Below, one piece after another: positions 42,904-51,237 of a DNA stretch of 64,000 bases. The notes under the pieces were generated by a model. That model made no database searches, was not told the origin of the DNA, and was given only the letters and a program-made list of their open reading frames with translations. The DNA is taken from the NCBI RefSeq assembly GCF_014195535.1, contig NZ_JACIBY010000007.1, forward strand, positions 124,001 to 188,000, given 5' to 3'. The position numbers were made by a program, and so were the translations under genes. Within the stretch, counting starts at the first letter, position 1; each line of letters opens with the position of its first letter. The stretch is from Runella defluvii (GTDB lineage: Bacteria; Bacteroidota; Bacteroidia; Cytophagales; Spirosomataceae).

Positions 42904-44049
42904 ATGAGAAACAAAGTAGCAATAATAACGGGAGTCACAGGCCAAGACGGCGCTTACCTGAGCGAATTACTCTTGGCGAAAAGCTACACCGTTCATGGTA
43001 TTAAGCGGCGGAGTTCCCTTTTTAATACCGAACGAATCGATCACTTGTATGAAGATCCGCACGTGGAAAACCCTCGGTTTATTTTGCACTACGGCGACTT
43101 GACCGATTCGATGAATTTGACCCGTATCATTCAAGAAGTACAACCCGACGAAATTTACAACCTTGCGGCCATGAGCCACGTCAAAGTAAGTTTCGACGAA
43201 CCCGAATACACCGCAAACGCCGATGGCATTGGTACCCTGCGGATTTTAGAGGCCGTGCGCTTGTTAGGCTTGTCCCACAAAACCAAAATTTACCAAGCTT
43301 CTACCTCCGAATTATACGGGTTAGTACAAGCCATACCACAGTCCGAAACCACCCCGTTTTATCCTCGTTCGCCCTACGCAGTCGCCAAAATGTACGCGTA
43401 TTGGATTACGGTCAACTACCGTGAAGCTTACGGGATGTATGCCTGCAACGGGATTTTGTTTAACCACGAATCGCCGCTGAGGGGTGAAACTTTTGTCACC
43501 CGCAAAGTAACGCGGGCGGCGGCAAAAATAGCTCTGGGGCTACAAGATGCGTTGTATATGGGGAATTTGGACGCCCAACGCGATTGGGGTCACGCCAAAG
43601 ACTACGTGGAAGCCATGTACCTCATTTTACAACAAGAAACGCCCGAGGATTATGTGGTGGCTACGGGCGTAACCACCCGCGTGCGGGATTTTATTCGTAA
43701 GACTTTTGCCTTTTTAGGGATTACGCTCGACTTTACGGGTGAAAACGAAAACGAAATTGGCATCATAAGTGCGGTTGATACCGTACGTCTCGATGAACTG
43801 GGCATTGCCTTGGGCAATCACTTGGCACTTGGTACCGTGGTCGTGAAAATTGATTCTCGCTACTACCGTCCCACTGAAGTAGAATTACTGATTGGCGATC
43901 CGACCAAAGCAAAGGAAAAATTAGGCTGGACGCCGAAACACACGCTCGACATGCTCATTGCTGATATGGCGATATCTGACTTGCGGTTGTTTCAAAAAGA
44001 TAAACTTTTACTCGAAGAAGGATTTAACGTCCTGAACTATTATGAATAA
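42904..44049 (+). CDS. gmd: GDP-mannose 4,6-dehydratase
   Basis: The 381-residue SDR-type enzyme converts GDP-mannose to GDP-4-keto-6-deoxymannose. It has the NAD(P) loop [21 protein letters not shown] and the ASTSELYG segment with catalytic Thr/Ser-Glu, and the catalytic [10 protein letters not shown] Tyr/Lys pair. The [15 protein letters not shown] block is the substrate-binding hallmark (NHESPRRGETF in most). The product feeds GDP-fucose, GDP-rhamnose or GDP-perosamine; none of the next-step enzymes is in the window. GDP-mannose comes from ManC at 44851. Confidence 0.96.
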   Translation: MRNKVAIITGVTGQDGAYLSELLLAKSYTVHGIKRRSSLFNTERIDHLYEDPHVENPRFILHYGDLTDSMNLTRIIQEVQPDEIYNLAAMSHVKVSFDEPEYTANADGIGTLRILEAVRLLGLSHKTKIYQASTSELYGLVQAIPQSETTPFYPRSPYAVAKMYAYWITVNYREAYGMYACNGILFNHESPLRGETFVTRKVTRAAAKIALGLQDALYMGNLDAQRDWGHAKDYVEAMYLILQQETPEDYVVATGVTTRVRDFIRKTFAFLGITLDFTGENENEIGIISAVDTVRLDELGIALGNHLALGTVVVKIDSRYYRPTEVELLIGDPTKAKEKLGWTPKHTLDMLIADMAISDLRLFQKDKLLLEEGFNVLNYYE

Positions 44050-44146
44050 TTCTCTTTTTGCTACTTTTCCATTCTTAGTAGAAAGAGCTATCAACGAAGG
44101 GCTCTAAATTACTCAACGTAATTTCCCCTCGCACATACGTTACCCC

Positions 44147-44201
44147 AAGCTAGGCCCATCCGGGACTGAAAGGGCGAAGCCGTAAAAAAAGTAGTTACTC
44201 G
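44147..44201 (+). repeat. Direct repeat copy A in the antiterminator leader
   Basis: Fifty-five bp starting AAGCTAGGCCCATCCGGGAC. Its core, 44158-44181 (ATCCGGGACTGAAAGGGCGA followed by AGCC), is identical to 44287-44310 in copy B. The copies are 129 bp apart, and a GGGCGAAGCC hairpin-like end is followed by an A run. In RNA, GCCC at 44154-44157 can pair with GGGC at 44172-44175. Confidence 0.75.
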
Positions 44202-44275
44202 AAACCCGTTTTTGAGTAAGGTAGGAGAGGTATGCAAGTTTGCGTATATAGAAATACGTTAATTGATTTCGCCAC

Positions 44276-44329
44276 AAACTAAGTCTATCCGGGACTGAAA
44301 GGGCGAAGCCATAAAAAAGTAGTCACTCG
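44276..44329 (+). repeat. Direct repeat copy B in the antiterminator leader
   Basis: Fifty-four bp, with the same 24-bp core (44287-44310) as copy A and the tail GTAGTCACTCG against GTAGTTACTCG. It ends 27 bp before the start codon of the antiterminator gene. Where copy A has GCCC, copy B has GTCT, which could still pair with GGGC by G-U wobble. Confidence 0.75.
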
Positions 44330-44356
44330 TCATTCACACATTCGACACTAGAAAAT

Positions 44357-44848
44357 ATGCCTTGGTTTGTGATTTATACAAAATCTCGGAGTGAGAAACT
44401 CGTCGCTGACAAATTGAAGGAGAAGGGAATTGAAGTTTTTTGCCCTATCCTCAAAATTAAGCGAAAGTGGTCAGATCGAGTCAAGACAGTAGAAGAACCA
44501 CTTTTTCGGTCCTATTGTTTTGTACGCCTCGAAGAACAGGAACGTAGCAAGGTATTTGATGTGCATGGCGTGGTACGCTATTTGTTTTGGCTCAAAAAAC
44601 CTGCCATTGTACGCGATTCGGAAATTGAAACCATCGAGCGAATGCTCGGCACCTACGACCATCAGGCCATCAAAGCCGAACGCTACGAGCTCAACACGCC
44701 CGTTACCATCAGTTCAGGCGCTTTTGCCAATGCCACGGGAGAGGTAGTGGGGCAACAAGGAAACGAACTGAGGATAATGCTGGATTCGTTGGGAATGGTG
44801 TTGAAGGTGGATTTGGCGAAGACACAGGTTGTTTTAACCCCACCCTAA
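44357..44848 (+). CDS. UpxY/NusG-family transcription antiterminator
   Basis: The 163-residue protein is a specialised NusG paralogue. The NGN domain (residues about 1-100) opens with PWFVIYTKSRSEKLVADKLK and contains LFRSYCFVRL and VVRYLFWLKKPAIV; the KOW-like domain (about 112-162) has VTISSGAFANATGEVVGQQG. Bacteroidota UpxY proteins bind RNA polymerase at the leader of capsule operons and prevent early termination. Its place inside the locus, just before manC (2 bp) and after a repeated leader element, fits this role on the downstream polysaccharide genes. Confidence 0.93.
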   Translation: MPWFVIYTKSRSEKLVADKLKEKGIEVFCPILKIKRKWSDRVKTVEEPLFRSYCFVRLEEQERSKVFDVHGVVRYLFWLKKPAIVRDSEIETIERMLGTYDHQAIKAERYELNTPVTISSGAFANATGEVVGQQGNELRIMLDSLGMVLKVDLAKTQVVLTPP

Positions 44849-44850
44849 TT

Positions 44851-45834
44851 ATGTCAATCATCCACGTCATACTATCTGGAGGAGTAGGCAGCCGTCTTTG
44901 GCCCTTATCGACCAAAGAGCGCCCTAAGCAATATTTGCCGTTGTTTGACGACAAAACGTTGTTTAGCCATACCGTAGAGCGTAACCGCCCCTTTTGTGAG
45001 CAGGTGATTGTGGTGGGCAACAAAGACAACTACCAATTGAGCCGCGAAGCGCTTGATGTGATTGGACTGACGGACTACACCGAAATCGTAGAAGCTGCCC
45101 CGCGCAATACCGCAGCGGCCATTGCGTTTGCGGCCTTTTCCGTGGCTCCTGGGGCCGTTTTGTTGGTAACTCCCTCCGACCACATCATCTCCAACGAGAA
45201 AGCGTATTCAAACGCGTTTAAAAGAGCTTTCCAGTGGGCTAAAAACGATTATTTGGTGACGTTTGGCATCACTCCCCACAAAGCAGAAACGGGGTATGGC
45301 TACATTGAATACAACGGAAACGAGGTGATTAGCTTCCGCGAAAAACCAGACATCGAAACGGCCACGCAATTTCTCGCATCGGGGAGGTTTCTGTGGAACA
45401 GCGGGATGTTTTGTTTTAAAGCCAGGGTATTTTTGGAAGAACTCGCTCAGTACGAACCTGAACTGTTTGCCGCTGCCCATCATGCTTGGCAAAATCAACA
45501 AGGTGGGTTTCTTCCGCAGTTTGAAACCTTAGCCATTCCATCCAAAAGCATTGACTACGCCGTGATGGAACGCTCTCAACGCATCAAAGTAGTACCTGCC
45601 ACCTTTGAATGGTACGATTTAGGCTCGTACGAAGCCCTGTGGGACTATTTTGAAGCGAAAGGCCACGACCATCATTTTAGGGCCAACAACATGGTCTTAC
45701 AAACGGGCCAAAAACACGTAGAATTGGTGGGAGTAGATGGGCTAGTAATAGTTGAAACCGAAAACACCATTTTGGTACTGCCAAAATCAAAATCTCAGGA
45801 GGTAAAAAGGGTGTACGATCGCCTCAAGGGATAA
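44851..45834 (+). CDS. manC: Mannose-1-phosphate guanylyltransferase
   Basis: The 327-residue enzyme makes GDP-mannose from GTP and mannose-1-phosphate. It has the nucleotidyltransferase signature LSGGVGSRLWPLSTKERPKQ, the metal/nucleotide segment TPSDHIIS, the FREKPDIETA motif and the WNSGMFCF substrate loop. The C-terminal phosphomannose isomerase domain of the long form is absent, so it is the short monofunctional type. It supplies Gmd and any mannosyltransferase of the locus. It starts 2 bp after the antiterminator gene and is followed by the flippase after 11 bp. Confidence 0.95.
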   Translation: MSIIHVILSGGVGSRLWPLSTKERPKQYLPLFDDKTLFSHTVERNRPFCEQVIVVGNKDNYQLSREALDVIGLTDYTEIVEAAPRNTAAAIAFAAFSVAPGAVLLVTPSDHIISNEKAYSNAFKRAFQWAKNDYLVTFGITPHKAETGYGYIEYNGNEVISFREKPDIETATQFLASGRFLWNSGMFCFKARVFLEELAQYEPELFAAAHHAWQNQQGGFLPQFETLAIPSKSIDYAVMERSQRIKVVPATFEWYDLGSYEALWDYFEAKGHDHHFRANNMVLQTGQKHVELVGVDGLVIVETENTILVLPKSKSQEVKRVYDRLKG

Positions 45835-45845
45835 AAAGAAAACGC

Positions 45846-47396
45846 ATGTCAGTAGCACACAGAGTCATAAAAAATACGGGGTTTTTGTACGCCAAAATGG
45901 GGATAACAATGTTTATTTCCCTTTATACGACCCGCCTAGTACTCAACTCGCTTGGCGCCGAAGACTTTGGAATTTTTAACATCGTGGGAGGTGCCATTGC
46001 CATGTTGGGGTTCTTAAACGCTGCAATGGGAGGGGCAACTCAACGTTACATGTCTTATGCTGAAGGGGAAGGGAATAAAGAAAAACTAAAGAAAATTTTT
46101 AATATAAGCACTGTATTCCACTTTTTGACAGCACTTCTATTGGGTTTTATATTAATTGTCGCTGGTTGGTTTTTTTTTAATAAGATATTAAATATTGACG
46201 CTGAGCGAAGTTATGCTGCTAAGGTAGTGTATTGTAGCCTAATAACAAGTACCGTATTTACTGTGATGACAGTACCTTACGATGCGATACTTAATGCCCA
46301 TGAAAATATGCGCTATTATTCTGTTGTGGGAGTAATAGAATCTCTAATGAGGTTAGCTGTAGCATTCGCGGTAGTATATTCGAGCGAAGATAAATTGATT
46401 GTTTATGGTATTTTAATGTCATTCGTTCCGTTTATCACAATGATTATCATGCGTGTTTATTGCCATAGACGATATGAGGAATGTACTATTGCACCAAGGC
46501 TTTATTGGGACAAGCAACTTTCAAGAGAGATGGTTAGATATGCTAGCTGGAGTTTATTTAGGGCAAGTACTGGAATGCTATCTCAATATGGCTTAAGTAT
46601 AGTACTTAACAGTTTTTATGGAACTCTATTAAATGCAGCACAAGGAATAGCAAATCAAATTTCAGGACAATTAGCAGTATTTTCTACTACTATGATGAAA
46701 GTATTGACCCCTATCATAAACAAGGAAGAAGGCACAGGGAATCGCAGAGTAATGATTAATACAGTAATGATAGGTACAAAGTTTTCTTTTTTTATATTAT
46801 CAGTATTTATCATTCCATTTATAATTGAAACACCTTATATTTTAACAATATGGCTTAAAAAAGTCCCTGAATGGGCAGTTTTATTTACCAGATTACAGCT
46901 ATTACGAAGTATGATTGAACAATTGTTTATATTAATGGAAAATGCAATAGCTGCGAAGGGAAATGTAAAAGAATTTACAATAAGTAAAAGTGTATTAAAT
47001 ATACTTCCAGTTATACTAACATATTGCTGTTTTTATTTTGGATATTCGCCGTATTTTTTATATTTAAATTGGATTATAATAGGTGGAATTATTGGAGGGG
47101 GGCTTTTGTTATACTTTACCCATAAAGAATGCGGACTATTGTATTCGGAGTATTTTATAAAAGTATTTAATCCATGCATTAAATTGTTATTAATTATGTT
47201 TATTTGTGGGTTATTTCCATTATATTTTATGCCAATTTCTTTCTTTAGACTCTTAATAGTGTGCTTTATTACAACAATGGCTTTTGTTATATCATTATAT
47301 ATGCTTTTATTAACAAATCAAGAAAAGATTATTATTCGTACTTTATTAAGTAAAATATTGAAAACAACTCAAATTAATGCTAAATTATCTGTCTAA
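45846..47396 (+). CDS. wzx: Lipid-linked oligosaccharide flippase (Wzx/PST family)
   Basis: The 516-residue membrane protein has about 12-14 helices and the MOP-superfamily N-terminus (KNTGFLYAKMGITMFISLYT, TRLVLNSLGAEDFGIFNIVG), typical of Wzx proteins that flip undecaprenyl-linked repeat units. Base composition changes inside the gene: bases 45961-46020 are 43% GC by hand count, while 46141-46200 are 25%. The conserved 5' end thus belongs to the housekeeping-like flank and the rest to the AT-rich, probably exchanged, centre of the locus. Confidence 0.92.
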   Translation: MSVAHRVIKNTGFLYAKMGITMFISLYTTRLVLNSLGAEDFGIFNIVGGAIAMLGFLNAAMGGATQRYMSYAEGEGNKEKLKKIFNISTVFHFLTALLLGFILIVAGWFFFNKILNIDAERSYAAKVVYCSLITSTVFTVMTVPYDAILNAHENMRYYSVVGVIESLMRLAVAFAVVYSSEDKLIVYGILMSFVPFITMIIMRVYCHRRYEECTIAPRLYWDKQLSREMVRYASWSLFRASTGMLSQYGLSIVLNSFYGTLLNAAQGIANQISGQLAVFSTTMMKVLTPIINKEEGTGNRRVMINTVMIGTKFSFFILSVFIIPFIIETPYILTIWLKKVPEWAVLFTRLQLLRSMIEQLFILMENAIAAKGNVKEFTISKSVLNILPVILTYCCFYFGYSPYFLYLNWIIIGGIIGGGLLLYFTHKECGLLYSEYFIKVFNPCIKLLLIMFICGLFPLYFMPISFFRLLIVCFITTMAFVISLYMLLLTNQEKIIIRTLLSKILKTTQINAKLSV

Positions 47397-47403
47397 AAAG
47401 AAT

Positions 47404-48234
47404 ATGAAAGGTACAATTATATATGCTTCAGGTCAAATGTGTAATCAATTTTGGATCTATTCTAACTTCATAGCAGATGCAATTGACACAAATGAAAGAG
47501 TTGGAATATGGGCGCCAAATTTTAATATTGAAGATTTTCCGAGTTTATATCATTCGAAATATGTGAGATTTCCATTTTTTATAAAGGGAATAATAAAGTA
47601 TATTGGATATAAAAAATATAAAAAGTACGTTCAACCATTCCTTTCTGCAAGAATAATATTGATGCTTTGTTGTCTTTTAAGCAGAGTAATTCCAAGAATA
47701 TCCTTTAAAATAATTGACATCTCATACATGAAAAGTAAGAATAGAGTCAAATATTTAAATCAATTAAAGGAGTTATTTGCACCAGATAAATATATTTTAG
47801 ATGACGTGACTTTACTATTTAATTCCAAAAGATTGGAATACAACCAAATTGTTGGTATTCATATAAGACATGGAGATTATCGCACATTTAAGGGTGGTAA
47901 ATATTTTTACCAGTTAAATGAGTATAAAAAAATCATGAAACAAATCATTTCCATGTTTAAAAGTGACCCTAAAATTGGATTCTTTATTGCATGTAATGAA
48001 AATATTAATTACATTAAGTTTAATGAATTTGATTTTTTTTACATTGAAAATCCAAACTCATTAAAAGATTTAATGGGACTTAGCCTATGCGATTATATAA
48101 TCGGACCTCCATCTTCCTACTCTGCATGGGCCTCACTATATACGCACACACCCTTGTATTTTGTTGAAGATGTAAAAAGTGAAATATCAAAAGACAAGTT
48201 TATTCATATTGAGGATATTTGGTTTTTAAAATAG
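47404..48234 (+). CDS. GT11-like glycosyltransferase (probable fucosyltransferase)
   Basis: The start MKGTIIYASGQMCNQF at 47404 is preferred over 47377, which overlaps wzx by 20 bp. The 276-residue product has an N-terminal GQMCNQF motif resembling the GLGNQMFQ motif of family GT11 and a central GIHIRHGDYR motif, the HxRxGDY nucleotide-sugar (GDP-fucose) signature of alpha-1,2/alpha-1,6 fucosyltransferases. It ends with SLCDYIIGPPSSYSAWASLY, matching the donor-site region. With Gmd and ManC present, a fucosyl transfer is plausible. The gene is very AT-rich (27% GC in its first 60 bases). Confidence 0.82.
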   Translation: MKGTIIYASGQMCNQFWIYSNFIADAIDTNERVGIWAPNFNIEDFPSLYHSKYVRFPFFIKGIIKYIGYKKYKKYVQPFLSARIILMLCCLLSRVIPRISFKIIDISYMKSKNRVKYLNQLKELFAPDKYILDDVTLLFNSKRLEYNQIVGIHIRHGDYRTFKGGKYFYQLNEYKKIMKQIISMFKSDPKIGFFIACNENINYIKFNEFDFFYIENPNSLKDLMGLSLCDYIIGPPSSYSAWASLYTHTPLYFVEDVKSEISKDKFIHIEDIWFLK

Positions 48235-48299
48235 GAACATTTAAATATAATAATAGTATAACTACTATTATTAATTACTCTACATAAATTATTTTTATT

Positions 48300-49013
48300 A
48301 TGACTCAGTCAGATTATAAGGAGAAGTATTTTCTAAACCCAAGCATAAAATATAACGGATATGCGTCTTATCCAATTCGATTATCAATTAGAAAGGCAAT
48401 TGAAGAATTGAAAAATAAAATTGAGGGTGAAGTTATTGATATTGGATGTGGGGTTATGCCTTACAAAGAACTGTTGATTCAAAATAATAAAATATCAAAA
48501 TATACTGGAATTGATTGGGAAGGTGGTTCTTACGAGCATATTTCAAAACCAGATTTGTATTGGGACGGGAGAAAAATACCACTTTCAGATAATAGTGTAG
48601 ATTGGGTTATTGCTACTGAAATCTTAGAACACTATTTTGATACAAAATTAATTTTAGATGAAATAAAAAGAGTATTAAAGCCAGGAGGGAAATTATTTTT
48701 TACAGTTCCTTTTGTTATGACTTTACATGAAGTTCCATATGATGAGTTTCGATTTACACCATTTTCTCTGCAAAAATATTTTGAATTAGTAGGGTATAGT
48801 AAATATGAAATAAAGCCATTAGGAGGAATAAACTTTAGTCTGGCAATTATGTATGGGAATTGGGTACAAAATAAAAGTTTGTGTAAGGTATTGAGAAAAA
48901 TATTGCCAATTTTACTACACCCATTTTATGTGCTTTTGATAAAAAAAGATTTGAAAACAGAGTTTATTAATTCTGCTTATCCGTCAGGGCTGTTTGGGTT
49001 TGTGGAGAAATGA
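48300..49013 (+). CDS. Class I SAM-dependent methyltransferase
   Basis: The 237-residue cytoplasmic enzyme has motif I VIDIGCGVMPYKELL, motif II GIDWEGG, post-motif ATEILEHYFDTKLILDEIKR (the WVIATEILEH strand) and VLKPGGKLFFTVPF, the type-11 methyltransferase layout. It probably methylates a sugar or a lipid-linked intermediate of the polymer. The C-terminus has a hydrophobic stretch (LPILLHPFYVLLI) that may associate with the membrane. The next gene starts with an ATGA overlap. Confidence 0.88.
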   Translation: MTQSDYKEKYFLNPSIKYNGYASYPIRLSIRKAIEELKNKIEGEVIDIGCGVMPYKELLIQNNKISKYTGIDWEGGSYEHISKPDLYWDGRKIPLSDNSVDWVIATEILEHYFDTKLILDEIKRVLKPGGKLFFTVPFVMTLHEVPYDEFRFTPFSLQKYFELVGYSKYEIKPLGGINFSLAIMYGNWVQNKSLCKVLRKILPILLHPFYVLLIKKDLKTEFINSAYPSGLFGFVEK

Positions 49014-50200
49014 AATCAGAGTTGAATATATTATTTATCTCTTTTGATGCAGATCCCCCTCATATGGGAGGAACTGCTACTGTTGTGAATGTACTTGCTA
49101 AAGCCTTTCAGGCAAAGGGACATTTTGTTGCATTGGGGTATTTTGAAGATTCAAATCATCCATCAGAGTTTTTTCAATACAAAATCAAATTAAATATAGA
49201 AAATAAAAAAGAAATAGAAGTATTTATAGCACAACATAAATTTGATATAGTTTACAATACACAGGCCATGAATACTGATTTTTTATTTCTAAGATCTTTA
49301 TTTGTAGAAAATTGTAAAATTATTTCTGCTTATCATAATAAACCCCGATTGCGTTATCTGTCTTTAGAGTCATTAATGAATATTTATCACTCATCTAAGA
49401 ATCCATTATATAAAATATATACTCTTGCAAAGATACCCTTGCTTCCTATTTGGAAATATAAATTACAAAAAGAAGAGAGAGTGAAATTTGCAAAAATGGT
49501 TGAGCATAGTGATAGAGTTCAATTACTATCTAAAAAATTTTATCCTACCTTCTTTGAAATTCTGCCAAAAACGCCAGTGAGTAAATTGATAGCGATTGGA
49601 AATCCTGTTGTGTTTGAAAATTTTTATCCTCATGATAAGTTAGTGGAAAAAGAAAAAAAAGTAATTGTTGTATGTTCAGTTAACTATCAAAAGAGGCCTG
49701 AATTAATGATTAAGATATGGTCAGAAATTGAAAAGGATGAAAATTTCATGGAATGGTCTTTTGACTTTATTGGAGGAGGTGATAGCTTTGATAGAATTAT
49801 AAGAATGTCAGAGAAATTAAATTTAAAACGTATAAAGTTTTTGGGATATCAACAACCTGAAACTTTTTACAATAAAGCATCAATATTTATGATGACATCA
49901 CGATATGAAGGTTGGCCAATGGTACTCATGGAAGCTATGCAAATGGGAGTAGTGCCAATTGTATTTAACAGCTTTGAATCTTTAGATGAAATAGTTGTTG
50001 ACAAAAAAACTGGATATATTATTTCTAATAACGACCTAAAAGGGTTTGTAAATCGAATGAAATGGCTTATGAAAAATGAAAATATAAGGTATTTAGTAGC
50101 AAAAAATGCAATTAAAAGTTGTGAAAATTTTAGAATAGAAAAGATATATTATAAGTATTTGTATATTTTTAAAGAATTGCTTATTGAGAAAGAGAAATGA
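49010..50200 (+). CDS. Glycosyltransferase family 4 (GT-B)
   Basis: The 396-residue product has the GT-B two-Rossmann layout. The N-terminal acceptor domain opens LNILFISFDADPPHMGGTAT; the C-terminal donor domain has VIVVCSVNYQKRPELMIKIW, the SRYEGWPMVLMEAMQMGVVP block with the E-x7-E pair of GT4, and VVPIVFNSFESLDEIV. GT4 enzymes are retaining and use nucleotide sugars such as GDP-mannose. It overlaps the methyltransferase gene by 4 bp (ATGA). A repeat of its 3' end lies just downstream. Confidence 0.9.
   Translation: MKSELNILFISFDADPPHMGGTATVVNVLAKAFQAKGHFVALGYFEDSNHPSEFFQYKIKLNIENKKEIEVFIAQHKFDIVYNTQAMNTDFLFLRSLFVENCKIISAYHNKPRLRYLSLESLMNIYHSSKNPLYKIYTLAKIPLLPIWKYKLQKEERVKFAKMVEHSDRVQLLSKKFYPTFFEILPKTPVSKLIAIGNPVVFENFYPHDKLVEKEKKVIVVCSVNYQKRPELMIKIWSEIEKDENFMEWSFDFIGGGDSFDRIIRMSEKLNLKRIKFLGYQQPETFYNKASIFMMTSRYEGWPMVLMEAMQMGVVPIVFNSFESLDEIVVDKKTGYIISNNDLKGFVNRMKWLMKNENIRYLVAKNAIKSCENFRIEKIYYKYLYIFKELLIEKEK
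50118..50160 (+). repeat. Direct repeat copy 1: 3' end of the GT4 gene
   Basis: Forty-three bp near the end of the GT4 coding region recur exactly 100 bp downstream. The first 25 bp (50118-50142, GTTGTGAAAATTTTAGAATA and five more) are identical to 50218-50242. Confidence 0.8.
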
Positions 50201-50217
50201 TTTTGAAAAAAAATTAT

Positions 50218-50260
50218 GTTGTGAAAATTTTAGAATAGAAAAAATATACTAAATGTATTT
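50218..50260 (+). repeat. Direct repeat copy 2: non-coding remnant of the GT4 3' end
   Basis: This second copy lies in the gap between 50200 and 50299. It matches the coding copy for 25 bp and then diverges by scattered changes. It has no reading frame of its own, so it looks like a decayed tandem duplication rather than a gene. Confidence 0.75.
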
Positions 50261-50298
50261 TAAAATAAATAATTAATTATATATAAAAAGAAACAATT

Positions 50299-51237
50299 TT
50301 GAAAACAATTTTAATTATATTGCCTTATTTTGGTCCATTTCCAAAAATGTTTCCTTTCTGGCTTGAATCGGCTTACGCAAACTCATCGATTGATTTTCTT
50401 ATTATAACAAATAATAAACTGGATGCTAAAAAAAACATCAAAGTAGTAAATATGGAATTTGAAGAATTAAAGCTAGTTATACAAAAAAAATTTGATTTTC
50501 CAATAAGCCTCCCATCCCCTTATAAGCTTTGTGACTTTAAAGGGGCTTATGGGGTAATTTTTTGTAACTTTATAAAAGGCTATGACTTTTGGGGGTTTGG
50601 TGACATTGATTTAATTTATGGAAATATTCGGCTATTTCTTACAAATGAAATTTTGAGTAATTTCTGGGTCATTTCTGGATGGGGACATTTGACGCTTTAT
50701 AAGAATAATGAAATGTGTAATAATTTTTTTAAGAATTACTTAGAAGGTTTTCAATACTATAAAAACGTTTTTAGCAACCCAAAAAATAGCGCATTTGATG
50801 AATATAATCATAGAGGATTAAGTGACATGTGGAAAGTATTATACCCAGAAAAAATATGGAATTGTTATCCATTCGATGATATTAGAGTGCCGAGAATTAA
50901 TTTTAATTTTATTTCTGAATTTCATCTTGAATGCTCATATAAACTTATTTTTGAATATAGAAATAAGAATCTTAGAAGAATTTATGTTAATTCTTTTGGA
51001 GAAGCAGCCCAGGAGAATATATTATATGTGCATTTTCAGCAAAGAGGGTTTATGAAAATTCTTGCAAATGATAAAGAAAGCTACCTTATTGTTCCAAATA
51101 AGTTTATAGATATTGAAGATATAACAATACAAAAACTAGATAAATGGACAAAGCCTAGAGATATAGAAAGAAATATATGGTATTTTTTAAATAGAATAAA
51201 AAGACGATTTAAAATGATTTTAAAAAACACAAATTAA
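50299..51237 (+). CDS. DUF6625-type glycosyltransferase-like protein
   Basis: The 312-residue product begins at a TTG after AAAAAG. Its segments TILIILPYFGPFPKMFPFWL, FEELKLVIQKKFDFPISLPS, PYKLCDFKGAYGVIF and YDFWGFGDIDLIYGN are those of the DUF6625 family, in which the DIDLIYG acidic motif resembles the DxD metal site of GT-A enzymes. A glycosyltransferase role is thus likely, with unknown sugar. The gene is very AT-rich. It ends in a 1-bp overlap with the polymerase gene. Confidence 0.85.
   Translation: MKTILIILPYFGPFPKMFPFWLESAYANSSIDFLIITNNKLDAKKNIKVVNMEFEELKLVIQKKFDFPISLPSPYKLCDFKGAYGVIFCNFIKGYDFWGFGDIDLIYGNIRLFLTNEILSNFWVISGWGHLTLYKNNEMCNNFFKNYLEGFQYYKNVFSNPKNSAFDEYNHRGLSDMWKVLYPEKIWNCYPFDDIRVPRINFNFISEFHLECSYKLIFEYRNKNLRRIYVNSFGEAAQENILYVHFQQRGFMKILANDKESYLIVPNKFIDIEDITIQKLDKWTKPRDIERNIWYFLNRIKRRFKMILKNTN

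Larger units (their letters stand above)
44050..44356. other. 307-bp gap between gmd and the antiterminator gene, with a duplicated 54-55-bp element
   Basis: No gene was found here. The gap holds two copies of a direct repeat (44147-44201 and 44276-44329), a short inverted repeat CGTAT/ATACG around 44243-44258, and no clear -7/-33 promoter. Because a UpxY-type protein begins at 44357, this is the expected place for a 5' leader on which such an antiterminator acts. Confidence 0.6.

Noticed and set aside
44147-44329. Possible CRISPR array
   Set aside because: There are only two imperfect copies with a 74-bp spacer, no leader and no cas genes; CRISPR spacers are about 25-40 bp.
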